Position numbers and translations under genes: made by a program. This document shows, piece after piece, positions 42,198 through 50,703 of a stretch of 64,000 nt of DNA. This DNA comes from an uncultured Prevotellaceae bacterium (lineage in GTDB: Bacteria; Bacteroidota; Bacteroidia; Bacteroidales; Bacteroidaceae). The stretch is from assembly GCA_902776545.1 (NCBI GenBank), contig CACYQO010000009.1, positions 1-64,000 on the forward strand, given 5' to 3'. Positions within the stretch are counted from its first letter, which is position 1. Each line of letters opens with the position of its first letter. A model generated the notes under the pieces. It did not search any database. It was not told the origin of the DNA and worked only from the letters and a program-made list of their open reading frames with translations.

Positions 42198-44657
42198 GAA
42201 CGGGTAGCCGATGGCGAAATGGATGGTGTTGGCGTTTTTGAAACTGGGGATGTTGAAGTAGCCTGACTTCCCGGTGTTGTAGGGGAAGTGGAGGGCGAAG
42301 CCCCAGTCGAGACGGACGACGAGGAAACCGAGGTTGTAGCGCAGGCCGATACCTGTGCCCAGGGCAATGTCATTGAAGAATTCGGAGGGTTTGAACGCCA
42401 TCATGTCATAGAGGAATTCGTAATAATCATACTGTTCCTGTGCCGTTTGGCCGCCTGTATCGGAGTAGTCCTCGTAGTCATCCAGGCTGTGTTGTAAACT
42501 GGATTTCAGGCACCACACGTTACCTGCATCGAGGAAGAGGGCTCCTTCAAGGTTGCCGAAGAGGGGTGCACGGTATTCAAGGTTGGCTACAAATTTCATG
42601 TCACCGTTACGCCAGGCGTAGTCGAGCTGCCTGCTTTTGTTGAGGAACTCCGGCAGGCGACCCGGACCGAGCTCGCGCATGGAGAAGGCGCGGATGCTGT
42701 TGGCACCTCCCACGTAGAAAAGCTCAGTGGTGGGGGCGTCGTCACAGTTGCCGTAACTGTAGATGATGCCGGCATTGAGATGTCCCACGAGTTTCGAGGC
42801 CGGACCTAACGACCAGGTCTTGGCGAAGTCGGTCTCCACACGGACGAACTGGGCGTAGGGTGCCTTGAACCACGTCTTATATTTCTCGTCGTAACCCCTT
42901 CCTCGGGCGAGGTCGATGAGCGAGGTGATGTTACCGCTCTCCTCAATGGTTGTCTCCCAGCGGATGGGGTTGCGCAGCTTGACGGGACTGGTGTAGGTAT
43001 AAGTGTAGCGCATAGTAGGGATGAGATAGTCCTGCATGGAGATTTGGAGGTAGAGGTTGTTTTCGACGGTGGATTCGTACTTCTCTGAGGTGCTGCTCTT
43101 GAACTGATACTTCACCGTCAGGGGCGAGAACTCGTGGCGGCTGGTGGCGGTGGGTTGCCAGCGGTAGGTCCATTCGCCTGAGACAACGTGCATATTGTAA
43201 TATTCGGGACGCCGCACGAAGTCGGTAGAAGCCTTCGCATAGGTGATGGGGGCAGCAAAGGGGCGGCGACGGGGGATGCGCCGGCCGTTCTTGTCGCGGC
43301 GGATGCGGTCGCTGCTGTAGAACGGTGCGATGATGCGTGGGAACTCGATGGTGACGTCGGCACCATACTGGTAGGTGTTGGAACTGGCATCACCGCCATG
43401 CTGCCACTCGTAGGACCCATGCAGGTTGATGTCGAGTTTCTCACCGCCACGGAAGAGGTTGCGGCGGGTGAAGCCGATCTTTGCTCCCGGACCATAGCGG
43501 TGACTGGTGCGGCCGATGGCATTGGCCTCGATGTAGAAGTCATAGGGCTTGTCGAACACGCAGTTCAAGTTGAGGTCGAGCGTATCTGTGCCGGCTCTGG
43601 GGGTGAACTGGAAGTCGGTGGTGGAGAATACGCCTGTGGCATTGATCTTACTGGCCGACTCGAGGTAGTTGTCGTAGCTGAACTCCTGTCGCGGACGCAG
43701 TCGGAGGTTCTTCAGGATGACGTTGGGACGGATGGGCGGATTCTTGCCGTTGAAACGGATGGTGAGGTGACGGCGCTTGACGCTATCGTTGAGTTGTTCG
43801 CGCATACTCTTGCGGAGCTGTACGGCGATATTGCCGACGTACCACTTCTGAAGTGCCTCCGAGGGCAGTCCGTTGGCCAGCTGGAAACGCAACTGTACCT
43901 GTCCCGCCACTTGGAAGGTGTCGGCGAGGTAGGAGGAGTAGTTGTTGTTGTAATAATAGTAGCCGTTGTTGCGGAAGAGACTGGTGATACGGCTGCGCTC
44001 CCCGTCGAGGGCGGAGACACTGAAAGCATCCTTCGACTTAACGAGTGCCTCGCTGCGGGTGGAGTCGATGAGGGTTTTAAGGGAGTCGGGGAAATTGACG
44101 TAGGCCACACTGTCGAGTGTGAAGAGGGTGTCGAGGCGGACGGTATAGCTGATCTTGCACTTCTTCGGGTTCTTCTGCGGCACCTTCTCGTAAGTAACCT
44201 CGCTGCGGAAGTAGCCGTTGCTCTGGAGAACGGACTGGGCGACGGAGGCGCGCAGAGCCGGATTCACATTACTCATCAGCACGGGGGCACGCCCAAACGA
44301 CTTTGTCATCCAATGGGCGAACTTGGAGTCTTTGTTGGCATATTTGTTGTAGACCCACAGTCGCCACGACCAGGGCGTGTGGTAATAGCTGCTGCCGAAG
44401 ATGGAACCGTTGGGGGCTGTGGCGAGGGTGGCCTCGACTTCTTCCTTGGTCTCGTCGAGGTGATCCTCGAAGGGATTGTCCTTAGGCTCATCGACGTAGG
44501 TGATGGACTTCAGACCCGTGAAGAGCTGGTCATCCTCAGGGATGTTTTTGGTCATGGAACAGGAGACGAAGAAAAGTGAAAGGGTGAAAAGGTGAAGAGG
44601 TGAAAAGGCGTACGCCTTCACCAGCTTTAATACGCTATGATATATCCTTATGCTCAT
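42195..44657 (-). CDS. BamA/TamA-family outer-membrane assembly protein
   Basis: 820-residue Omp85-type protein with an N-terminal lipoprotein-like signal (FSPLHLFTLSLFFVSCSMTK), about three POTRA-like segments to residue 390, and a C-terminal barrel ending in ANTIHFAIGYPF. The barrel carries the conserved GGANSIRAF (Omp85 RGF-like) motif near residue 640. Directly downstream of tamB on the same strand, it fits the TamA role with TamB spanning the periplasm. The signal core is encoded by a GTGAAAAG repeat, and GTG at the VKAYAF codon is an alternative start. Confidence 0.9.
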   Translation of the reverse strand: MSIRIYHSVLKLVKAYAFSPLHLFTLSLFFVSCSMTKNIPEDDQLFTGLKSITYVDEPKDNPFEDHLDETKEEVEATLATAPNGSIFGSSYYHTPWSWRLWVYNKYANKDSKFAHWMTKSFGRAPVLMSNVNPALRASVAQSVLQSNGYFRSEVTYEKVPQKNPKKCKISYTVRLDTLFTLDSVAYVNFPDSLKTLIDSTRSEALVKSKDAFSVSALDGERSRITSLFRNNGYYYYNNNYSSYLADTFQVAGQVQLRFQLANGLPSEALQKWYVGNIAVQLRKSMREQLNDSVKRRHLTIRFNGKNPPIRPNVILKNLRLRPRQEFSYDNYLESASKINATGVFSTTDFQFTPRAGTDTLDLNLNCVFDKPYDFYIEANAIGRTSHRYGPGAKIGFTRRNLFRGGEKLDINLHGSYEWQHGGDASSNTYQYGADVTIEFPRIIAPFYSSDRIRRDKNGRRIPRRRPFAAPITYAKASTDFVRRPEYYNMHVVSGEWTYRWQPTATSRHEFSPLTVKYQFKSSTSEKYESTVENNLYLQISMQDYLIPTMRYTYTYTSPVKLRNPIRWETTIEESGNITSLIDLARGRGYDEKYKTWFKAPYAQFVRVETDFAKTWSLGPASKLVGHLNAGIIYSYGNCDDAPTTELFYVGGANSIRAFSMRELGPGRLPEFLNKSRQLDYAWRNGDMKFVANLEYRAPLFGNLEGALFLDAGNVWCLKSSLQHSLDDYEDYSDTGGQTAQEQYDYYEFLYDMMAFKPSEFFNDIALGTGIGLRYNLGFLVVRLDWGFALHFPYNTGKSGYFNIPSFKNANTIHFAIGYPF

Positions 44658-44729
44658 ATTCCTTTCTTTTTTTCACCTTTTCACCTTTTCACTTTTTCAC
44701 CTTTTCACTTTTTCACCTTTTCACCTTTA
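44571..44729. repeat. GTGAAAAGG arm-loop-arm element shared by two genes
   Basis: Left arm 44571-44609 lies inside the TamA-like gene and encodes its signal core FSPLHLFTLSLF. Right arm 44668-44729 of CACCTTTT units supplies the stop codon of tamB. Loop of about 58 bases contains the start codon region. Confidence 0.9.
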
Positions 44730-47700
44730 TACTGTCAATCTGTACGCTGTCGCGCTGCATCATGGGCTGACGCTCTGAGGGCTGACGTTCTGAGGGCCGA
44801 CGGTTGAAGCTCGGCTGTTGCTCCTTTCTCCAGAATCGGAAGATGTCCCAGAAGTTGTCGAGCTTACGACGCCAGACGAAACCGATGCCGTATTCGCTGG
44901 TGTAGCCTTCAAGCCAGTCGTAGACATTCTGCTTGTAGAACATCTTCAGGTTTTGGGTGCCGTTCTGGTTCAGACGATATTCCATCGTCACGTTGTCGAA
45001 GAACGACTGCTTCTGCCCCATAGCAGTATTGTTGCCAGAGGATACCACTCCGCCAATCTCCACACGGAGGCGATTGTCGAAGAACCGTTTAGCGAACTTG
45101 AATGAGTAGTCGGTATGGGTGCTGCCAGTAGCGTCGGTGCTGTTGTCGACGCCTACACTGAGGTCGATGGTCTTCAGGGCGGAGCCTGCGATATTGTTGA
45201 TCTCACTCTGGAGGAAGGAACTGAGGGCACCGTTCATGGAGAATCCGCTCGTGTTGCCGTCGGCGATGTACATACCTGTGGTGAGCATTGTGACTGCGAT
45301 CTTGCCACGCTCTTCGGCCGACATCGAAGCGAGGTCGGTATTGAGGGTATAATCCTCCGGGGCCTCGATGATGAACTCCAAACCCATATCGTTGAGCGTC
45401 TTTGTAATGATGACACCACAGTCGAATACTACGCTTCGGCTTGCGCCGACATTGTCAGTGACGGCGGCTTTGGTACGCTCGGTGGCGGTGATGTTCAGCC
45501 GCGGGTTCATCGGGTCGCCCGTGAACTCCACATAGCTACCGTTCTTGATGGTGAAGGTCTTCAGCGGGATGACGGGCAGCGAGTATTTCATCTCACCGCT
45601 GGTGAGGGTATAGCGGCCTGTGAGGTTGAGACCCTCATAGTCGTATTTCATGCGCAGGTCGCCTCCGCCGGTCAGGTCGGCATAGTTAGTCTGCTCGGGG
45701 TTGAGGTTGCAGACAAAATGGGCACCCTCAGACACGGCGATGGTGAGGTCGACATTCATACCTGTGGGCTGGGGACGAGTGATGACGGTCTGGATGGAGT
45801 CGGAGAAGTCGGTGAACTGCACTAGTTCGTCGAGACGGTTGTCGGCTGAGAGGGGCGAGTCGAGCAGCATGTAGGTGAGGTCTGTGGATCCGAGCACGTC
45901 GAGACGTCCCCGCACGTTGAGCATGTCGAGTGCTCCTTGTATCCTTGCGCCGACGTTGACGAAGGCTTTGCCCCAGGCAATGGACTTTTTCTCCTGCTTC
46001 GTGTTGACGAGTAAGAGGTTACGGGCCCGCACACGCAAATCCATCAGGATATGGTCGAGGTCGGAGAAGTCGATGCTGCCCATCATGTTCAGCGGCTCGT
46101 CGTTGTAGGCGTACATGCCGAAGTTCTCCAACATCAGCTTGCTGCCGATGATGCGGATGGGGTCGTTGTCGAAGCGCATGCGGATGCCGTAGGGGATGCT
46201 GACGAGATGGGCATCTTCGACGAACATCTCACCGTTGATATCCGGATGACGGACGGTACCCCTGACAGTCACGCTGCCTTCCGCGTAGCCGTCGAGACCG
46301 AAGATCTGGTCGGGTGCAAAGCCGTTGACGAGCGAGAGCGGCATATGTGTCATATCGAATGTGGCATCGATGATTCCTTCGCCTTTGTTCTGATATGTTC
46401 CACTGAGCAGGCCGAACTCCTTGTCGTCGAGCAGCAGACGGGCCTCGATAGCGTGGGTGTCGTTTTCGTTCTGCAGATAGACGAACTCCGTGCTGATATT
46501 GCCGATGGGAGCGCCCTCATAGGTCATTTCTGCCACACCCATATCGGAGGCTACGGAGATGTACTCGTTCCGGTCTTGCAGGATATGGTAGTCGCCGTCG
46601 AGCTTGCCCGTGATGCGGGGGAGGTAAGGGATGACGGCCGTCAGTTCTCCCAGGTCGATACGATGGAGGCTGACGGTGAGGTCTTGCAGCATGGTGGAGT
46701 CCTGATGCTCGGTGTATATCTTCATACCCGTCTCGTCGTCAGAGATGAGGTCTACCTTTGCCTGGATCTTCTTACTGCTGGAGAGGAAGATGTAGTTGTC
46801 TTTGTTCAGGTTGAACTCCTTGTAACCCACCGTCGGACGGTCGGGCAGGAGCCTGAGGCGCAGACCTTCGTCTTCCATCTCCGCTGTGGCACCGATACGG
46901 ACACCCATGCGGCCCTTCGCGTCGTAAAACCGCAAGCCGGCCAGTGCCCCGTGCTCATGTACGTGACCGTCGACGAGAGCGTTGAAGACGAATTGCGGAT
47001 TCTTCTTGTTGTTGCAGATCTGTCCCTGATAGGTCAGCCGGTCGCCTTTATGAATGAAACTCAGCCGGACGGTGTCGATCTGAATGCTGTCGTAGTTGAG
47101 CGAGAAGAGATGCCCCTGTCCGTTGATGCCTGTCTCCGGCGAGGTGGTGAGGTCGAGCGTCAGCTCCTTGAAGTCGGTGCCTGTGGCACGCAGGAAGTTG
47201 GCGATAGGATTGTTGCGCTTACTCTCCAAATGGAGCTTCATCACAGGCAGCAGGGACTTCATGGCAGGTTGGTCAATGATCTTGTTCTGGAACTGTCCGA
47301 TGATGGAGTCGGAGAAGGTGGTGAACTGACTGAGCAGTCGTTGGTAGCCGCCCGTCGCGTCAAGTTTCAAGATGAAGTCGCCGCTCTGCATACGGGCATA
47401 GGTAGTGTCAGGATTGGTCTTCAACAGAATGCCGACATCACCTGGGGTGTAGGTCTTTTTCCCGTCTTTCACATAGACATCGTTCAGGCGCCCGCTGACG
47501 TAATGGGTGTCTTTCATGTCGGAACTGACTTTCAGACTGCCGTTGGTGCCGATGGTGAGAGGTTTCTCAACGAGACGCATCTGGTAGAGGTCGGCCTTGG
47601 TGAAGTCGCCGCTGACGGAACCCTCGATCTTATGGGTGTTGAGCAACAGTTCGGCGCCGATACAGCCTTCAAGGATCTGGTTGTGACCGACGATGTCAAA

Positions 47701-49512
47701 TTGTCCGCGACCGTCGGAGAGTGTGACAGAAGCCATCAGGTTGTCCAGATCCCAGCTGCCGTATTGCAGTCGCTCGATGCTGGCGTCGGCAGTTAGGCGG
47801 CTCTCGGGTGAGAAGAAGTCGGTGCCAAAGCCTGAGGCCTTGATGTCGGCAGTCAGGGCGTAGATGGAGTCCTTGGGTAGGAAGTGGTGCAGGTCCATAT
47901 TCCTGATGTCGATATCGGTGTCGTAGGATATGCGGTCTGAATCCAAGGAGCCTTTGGCATCGAGGGGAATTTTGGCGCTGCCTACCAGCTTGATGCTGCC
48001 GCCAGCCTCGTTGAGTGTCATGGTGGTGGCGTAGTTGGTGCCGTCGGCGGTCATCTTGCCGTTGAGCGTGATGCCGTCGGGAATGCGGACGGTGTTGCTC
48101 ATCTCAGGATCGATGAGGGCGGTCATGAAGTTCAGTTTCTTCGACGTGGCCTCTATCTGCAGGTCGGCTTTCATGCGGCTGAACTCCATAACGTTGTCGA
48201 TGGTTCCCTTGACGGTGGCGTGCAGGGCGGTGGCGAGGTCGATGTCGATGCCCGTCAGATCCAGATGCTTCATGTTTCCGTCTGCGGAACCTCTGATGAT
48301 GAGCGGCTGGTTGGGGAAGTGCTCTGTGAACTTCTGGGGCAGCTTGCCGGCCAGCGTGAAGATGTCCTGCTTGCCCACCTGTGCGAAGAGGCGCAACTTG
48401 AGGATACCTGGCGTCTGCTCGTCGAAGGCGTTAAAGTCCATGTCTGTTTCGAGCATGATGTTCGAGTCGGGCGTTTTCAACGTCATCAGGGGCAGACGGA
48501 TATGGTTGTAGGTGGAGTCGAGGTTGAGGCCGCCCGTCAGTTCTGTGATCTTCAGGCCGCTCTTGTCCGTCAGCATCGTCTTCCGGATGAAGAGTGATGT
48601 GCCTGTGGGTGAGTAGCGGATGGAGTCGACGCCGAGCGTGACGTCGCTCAGACCTATCGGCTCGTAGTTCAGCCCGCCGTCAGTGATGTCAAGACTCCCC
48701 ACCTTATATAATGTTTTGGCGAGATCGGCAGTGACCTCTCTGGCCACAGCCTTCCCGATTTGTACTCCTGCAGTCGGGGGTGCGGGGGTGCGGGGGTACG
48801 GAGGTACGAGATTACTGTCTACAGCAGCAATTGGCTCTGGCACTTTGTCATGCATAGAACTATTCTCGTGCCCCCGTACCTCCGTGCCCCCGTACCCCCG
48901 AAGATCAAACATGCGAATCTGCGTGTTTGAGACTGTGAGGCTGTCAGCATCGATCAACCAGGTCAGGTCCGACTCGGTTGTATCGACGGCAGCGGTGTCG
49001 GTGAGATTGATGTCAAGCTGGGCGTCGGAGAGGCGGGCACCATTCACCAGGACGGTTTCCTTGTCGAGGTCGATGCCCTTCGACGCGAGCCACAACTCCT
49101 GGAACTGACCTTTGATCCGCAGGTCGTCGATGAAGCCGTTGGTGTTGATCTTCACTTGTCGGAATGAGAGTTCCTCGATGACCACCTTCTTTCTCAACAA
49201 CGGAAGCAGGCGCACATTGACCACTAACTTCCTGACATCGGCAATTGTATCATATCTCTTTCCACTTTCCTCTTTCCACTTTCCTCCTTCCTCTTTCAGC
49301 ATGCGGAAATCGTCGATGCCCAGGTCGAGCGGAAACTCTAAGTTCACATGACCCACAGATATCTCCATCCCCGTCTTTTCAGAGGCGATGGAAACGACCT
49401 TCTGTGCCACCCAGTTCTGTACGGGCGGCAGATAGATCAGTGCGGCGAGTATGATGAACAGCAGAAGGGGTGTGAGTACCGCTATCCCGATCCACTTGAG
49501 TCCTTTTCTCAT
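44713..49512 (-). CDS. tamB: Translocation and assembly module protein TamB
   Basis: Large AsmA/TamB-type protein of 1,599 residues with one N-terminal membrane helix (WIGIAVLTPLLLFIILAALIYL) and a long beta-taco of repeats. The C-terminal TamB domain (about 1,150-1,500) includes NYADLTGGGDLRMKYDYEGLNLTGRYTLTSG and AEERGKIAVTMLTTGMYIADG. It spans the periplasm and works with the TamA-like barrel downstream, probably in lipid or outer-membrane transport. Two repeat tracts are translated: residues about 72-86 and about 204-248. The last residues SIKVKR and the stop are from a GTGAAAAGG repeat. Confidence 0.94.
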   Translation of the reverse strand: MRKGLKWIGIAVLTPLLLFIILAALIYLPPVQNWVAQKVVSIASEKTGMEISVGHVNLEFPLDLGIDDFRMLKEEGGKWKEESGKRYDTIADVRKLVVNVRLLPLLRKKVVIEELSFRQVKINTNGFIDDLRIKGQFQELWLASKGIDLDKETVLVNGARLSDAQLDINLTDTAAVDTTESDLTWLIDADSLTVSNTQIRMFDLRGYGGTEVRGHENSSMHDKVPEPIAAVDSNLVPPYPRTPAPPTAGVQIGKAVAREVTADLAKTLYKVGSLDITDGGLNYEPIGLSDVTLGVDSIRYSPTGTSLFIRKTMLTDKSGLKITELTGGLNLDSTYNHIRLPLMTLKTPDSNIMLETDMDFNAFDEQTPGILKLRLFAQVGKQDIFTLAGKLPQKFTEHFPNQPLIIRGSADGNMKHLDLTGIDIDLATALHATVKGTIDNVMEFSRMKADLQIEATSKKLNFMTALIDPEMSNTVRIPDGITLNGKMTADGTNYATTMTLNEAGGSIKLVGSAKIPLDAKGSLDSDRISYDTDIDIRNMDLHHFLPKDSIYALTADIKASGFGTDFFSPESRLTADASIERLQYGSWDLDNLMASVTLSDGRGQFDIVGHNQILEGCIGAELLLNTHKIEGSVSGDFTKADLYQMRLVEKPLTIGTNGSLKVSSDMKDTHYVSGRLNDVYVKDGKKTYTPGDVGILLKTNPDTTYARMQSGDFILKLDATGGYQRLLSQFTTFSDSIIGQFQNKIIDQPAMKSLLPVMKLHLESKRNNPIANFLRATGTDFKELTLDLTTSPETGINGQGHLFSLNYDSIQIDTVRLSFIHKGDRLTYQGQICNNKKNPQFVFNALVDGHVHEHGALAGLRFYDAKGRMGVRIGATAEMEDEGLRLRLLPDRPTVGYKEFNLNKDNYIFLSSSKKIQAKVDLISDDETGMKIYTEHQDSTMLQDLTVSLHRIDLGELTAVIPYLPRITGKLDGDYHILQDRNEYISVASDMGVAEMTYEGAPIGNISTEFVYLQNENDTHAIEARLLLDDKEFGLLSGTYQNKGEGIIDATFDMTHMPLSLVNGFAPDQIFGLDGYAEGSVTVRGTVRHPDINGEMFVEDAHLVSIPYGIRMRFDNDPIRIIGSKLMLENFGMYAYNDEPLNMMGSIDFSDLDHILMDLRVRARNLLLVNTKQEKKSIAWGKAFVNVGARIQGALDMLNVRGRLDVLGSTDLTYMLLDSPLSADNRLDELVQFTDFSDSIQTVITRPQPTGMNVDLTIAVSEGAHFVCNLNPEQTNYADLTGGGDLRMKYDYEGLNLTGRYTLTSGEMKYSLPVIPLKTFTIKNGSYVEFTGDPMNPRLNITATERTKAAVTDNVGASRSVVFDCGVIITKTLNDMGLEFIIEAPEDYTLNTDLASMSAEERGKIAVTMLTTGMYIADGNTSGFSMNGALSSFLQSEINNIAGSALKTIDLSVGVDNSTDATGSTHTDYSFKFAKRFFDNRLRVEIGGVVSSGNNTAMGQKQSFFDNVTMEYRLNQNGTQNLKMFYKQNVYDWLEGYTSEYGIGFVWRRKLDNFWDIFRFWRKEQQPSFNRRPSERQPSERQPMMQRDSVQIDSIKVKR
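48774..48900 (-). repeat. Family 1 element (GGGGGTGC arms) in tamB
   Basis: Arms of CGGGGGTG units (three G5 runs) and CGTACCCCC units; inner ends GAGATTAC (48808-48815) and TATTCTC (48861-48867) on the plus strand. On the gene strand it reads HENSS...VDSNLVPP. The loop is homologous to that in the capA-like gene. Confidence 0.92.
49255..49298 (-). repeat. Single TTTCCACT-type arm in tamB
   Basis: Tandem TTTCCACTTTCCTC units without an opposite arm, coding for EEGGKWKEESGKR near residue 75. Same unit as the right arm at 60644. Confidence 0.85.
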
Positions 49513-49533
49513 TCGTTTTTACGAAATACGTTG

Positions 49534-49541
49534 CAAAAGTA
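49534..49541 (-). promoter_or_regulatory. Promoter -7 box of tamB
   Basis: TACTTTTG on the minus strand, 22 bp before the start at 49512. Confidence 0.6.
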
Positions 49542-49548
49542 CAACAAA

Positions 49549-49693
49549 AAAGTGAAAAGGTGAAAAGGTGAAAAGGTGAAAGTTGCTGCGCCTTGTTGTT
49601 TTTTAACTTTTCACTCTTCATTCTTCACTTTTTTACCTTTTCACTTTTTCACCTTTTCACCTTTCCACCTTTTCACCTTTTCACCTTTCCACT
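49549..49693. repeat. GTGAAAAGG arm-loop-arm element
   Basis: Left arm of GTGAAAAG units, loop TTGCTGCGCCTTGT plus TTTTTTAAC, long right arm of CACCTTTT/CACTTTTT units. The loop nearly equals the one at 39821-39843. The right arm contains the stop codon of the capA-like gene. Confidence 0.93.
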
Positions 49694-50703
49694 TTAATAT
49701 ATGGTACGCAATGTCGTATTTCCACAGGAATGGTCTCTACTTCAAGGCTGTCTTGACTCACTTTCAGACGTACCATACAGGCCTCGCTGTTCAGGGGTTT
49801 GTGTTGGTCGAATATGAAATTGCCCACACTGTAATAGATCTTATGACCGCCGTATTCCTCGATGGTCTGGAGGGTGTGGGTGTGGTGACACACAAGTATG
49901 TCGGCACCAGCCAGCACGAGCATGTGGGCATCGTGCCGCTGACGGAGAACGGGCTGCAGCTTATGCTCCTGCCCCCAATGAAGGCTGACGATGATGACGG
50001 CTGTGGAGTCCTGTTGTCGAAGATGGTACACGCGTGAGAGCAGCGAGTCCATCGATTCCTGACTCACGCAGGGCTTGTCTGTCAGATAGGCGTAGTTCTC
50101 AAGGGCGAGGCGCAAGGAGGGCACAAGCCACACCTTTCGGGGCTGGTCGGCCAGCAAGACGGGTTCTGAGGCCTCCTGCATGTTCGCTCCGGCACCGATG
50201 GGCACCATTCCTGCGTTGATGATATTCTGACGGGTGTCCATCAGTCCCTCGCGCCCTTGGTCGATGGAGTGGTTGTTGGCGAGGTTCAGGTGGGTGATGC
50301 CGTGTTGCCTTAATGTGTCGAGCCATTCGGGTTCGCCCCTGAAGATGAAGCGCTTGAACGCAGGCGACTTGATCTTCGTGGCCGGACACTCAAGATTACC
50401 CACGACCACCTGGGCTGACTGAAACACGGAATCGACGCCATCCGAGAACAGATGGCCGACTCCATGTCTTTCGATTGTCTGGCGCACCCCGCGGTCGAGC
50501 AGGATGTCGCCCGTGAGGACGATGTTCAGCGTGTCGGGGGTGCGGGGGTGCGATGGTGCGTTGGTACGAGAATAGTTCTTGGCATAGCAATTCGGCAGAG
50601 CCGAGCATTGAGGCTGAGAGTAATCTCGTACCTCCGTACCCCCGTACCCCCGTACCCCCGATAACAGGAGGCTAACAGCCAGTACTATAGAAAAACTCCT
50701 CAT
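49681..50703 (-). CDS. CapA-family metallophosphatase-like protein
   Basis: 340-residue exported protein of the CapA/PgsA fold associated with poly-gamma-glutamate capsules in Gram-positives, with a wider unknown role elsewhere. A signal segment (IVLAVSLLLSG) is followed directly by a translated family 1 repeat (residues about 15-55), then the domain: VLTGDILLDRGV, NLECPAT, LNLANNHSIDQGREG, VSLHWGQEHK and ICHHTHTLQ. The ATG lies 32 bp inside the DUF3160 gene upstream, so translation is likely coupled. The stop codon is from a repeat (IKVER). Confidence 0.9.
   Translation of the reverse strand: MRSFSIVLAVSLLLSGVRGYGGTEVRDYSQPQCSALPNCYAKNYSRTNAPSHPRTPDTLNIVLTGDILLDRGVRQTIERHGVGHLFSDGVDSVFQSAQVVVGNLECPATKIKSPAFKRFIFRGEPEWLDTLRQHGITHLNLANNHSIDQGREGLMDTRQNIINAGMVPIGAGANMQEASEPVLLADQPRKVWLVPSLRLALENYAYLTDKPCVSQESMDSLLSRVYHLRQQDSTAVIIVSLHWGQEHKLQPVLRQRHDAHMLVLAGADILVCHHTHTLQTIEEYGGHKIYYSVGNFIFDQHKPLNSEACMVRLKVSQDSLEVETIPVEIRHCVPYIKVER
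50535..50660 (-). repeat. Family 1 element (GGGGGTGC/CCGTACCC arms) in the capA-like gene
   Basis: Arms of CGGGGGTGC and CGTACCCCC units. Inner ends GAGAATA (50568-50574) and GTAATCTC (50620-50627) on the plus strand, so it lies opposite to the gene sense. The gene strand reads GGTEVRDYSQPQ. Confidence 0.92.

Noticed and set aside
49549-49693. CRISPR array
   Set aside because: The TTTTCACC units are 8 bp with no unique spacers and no cas genes; they are tandem arrays in inverted arms.
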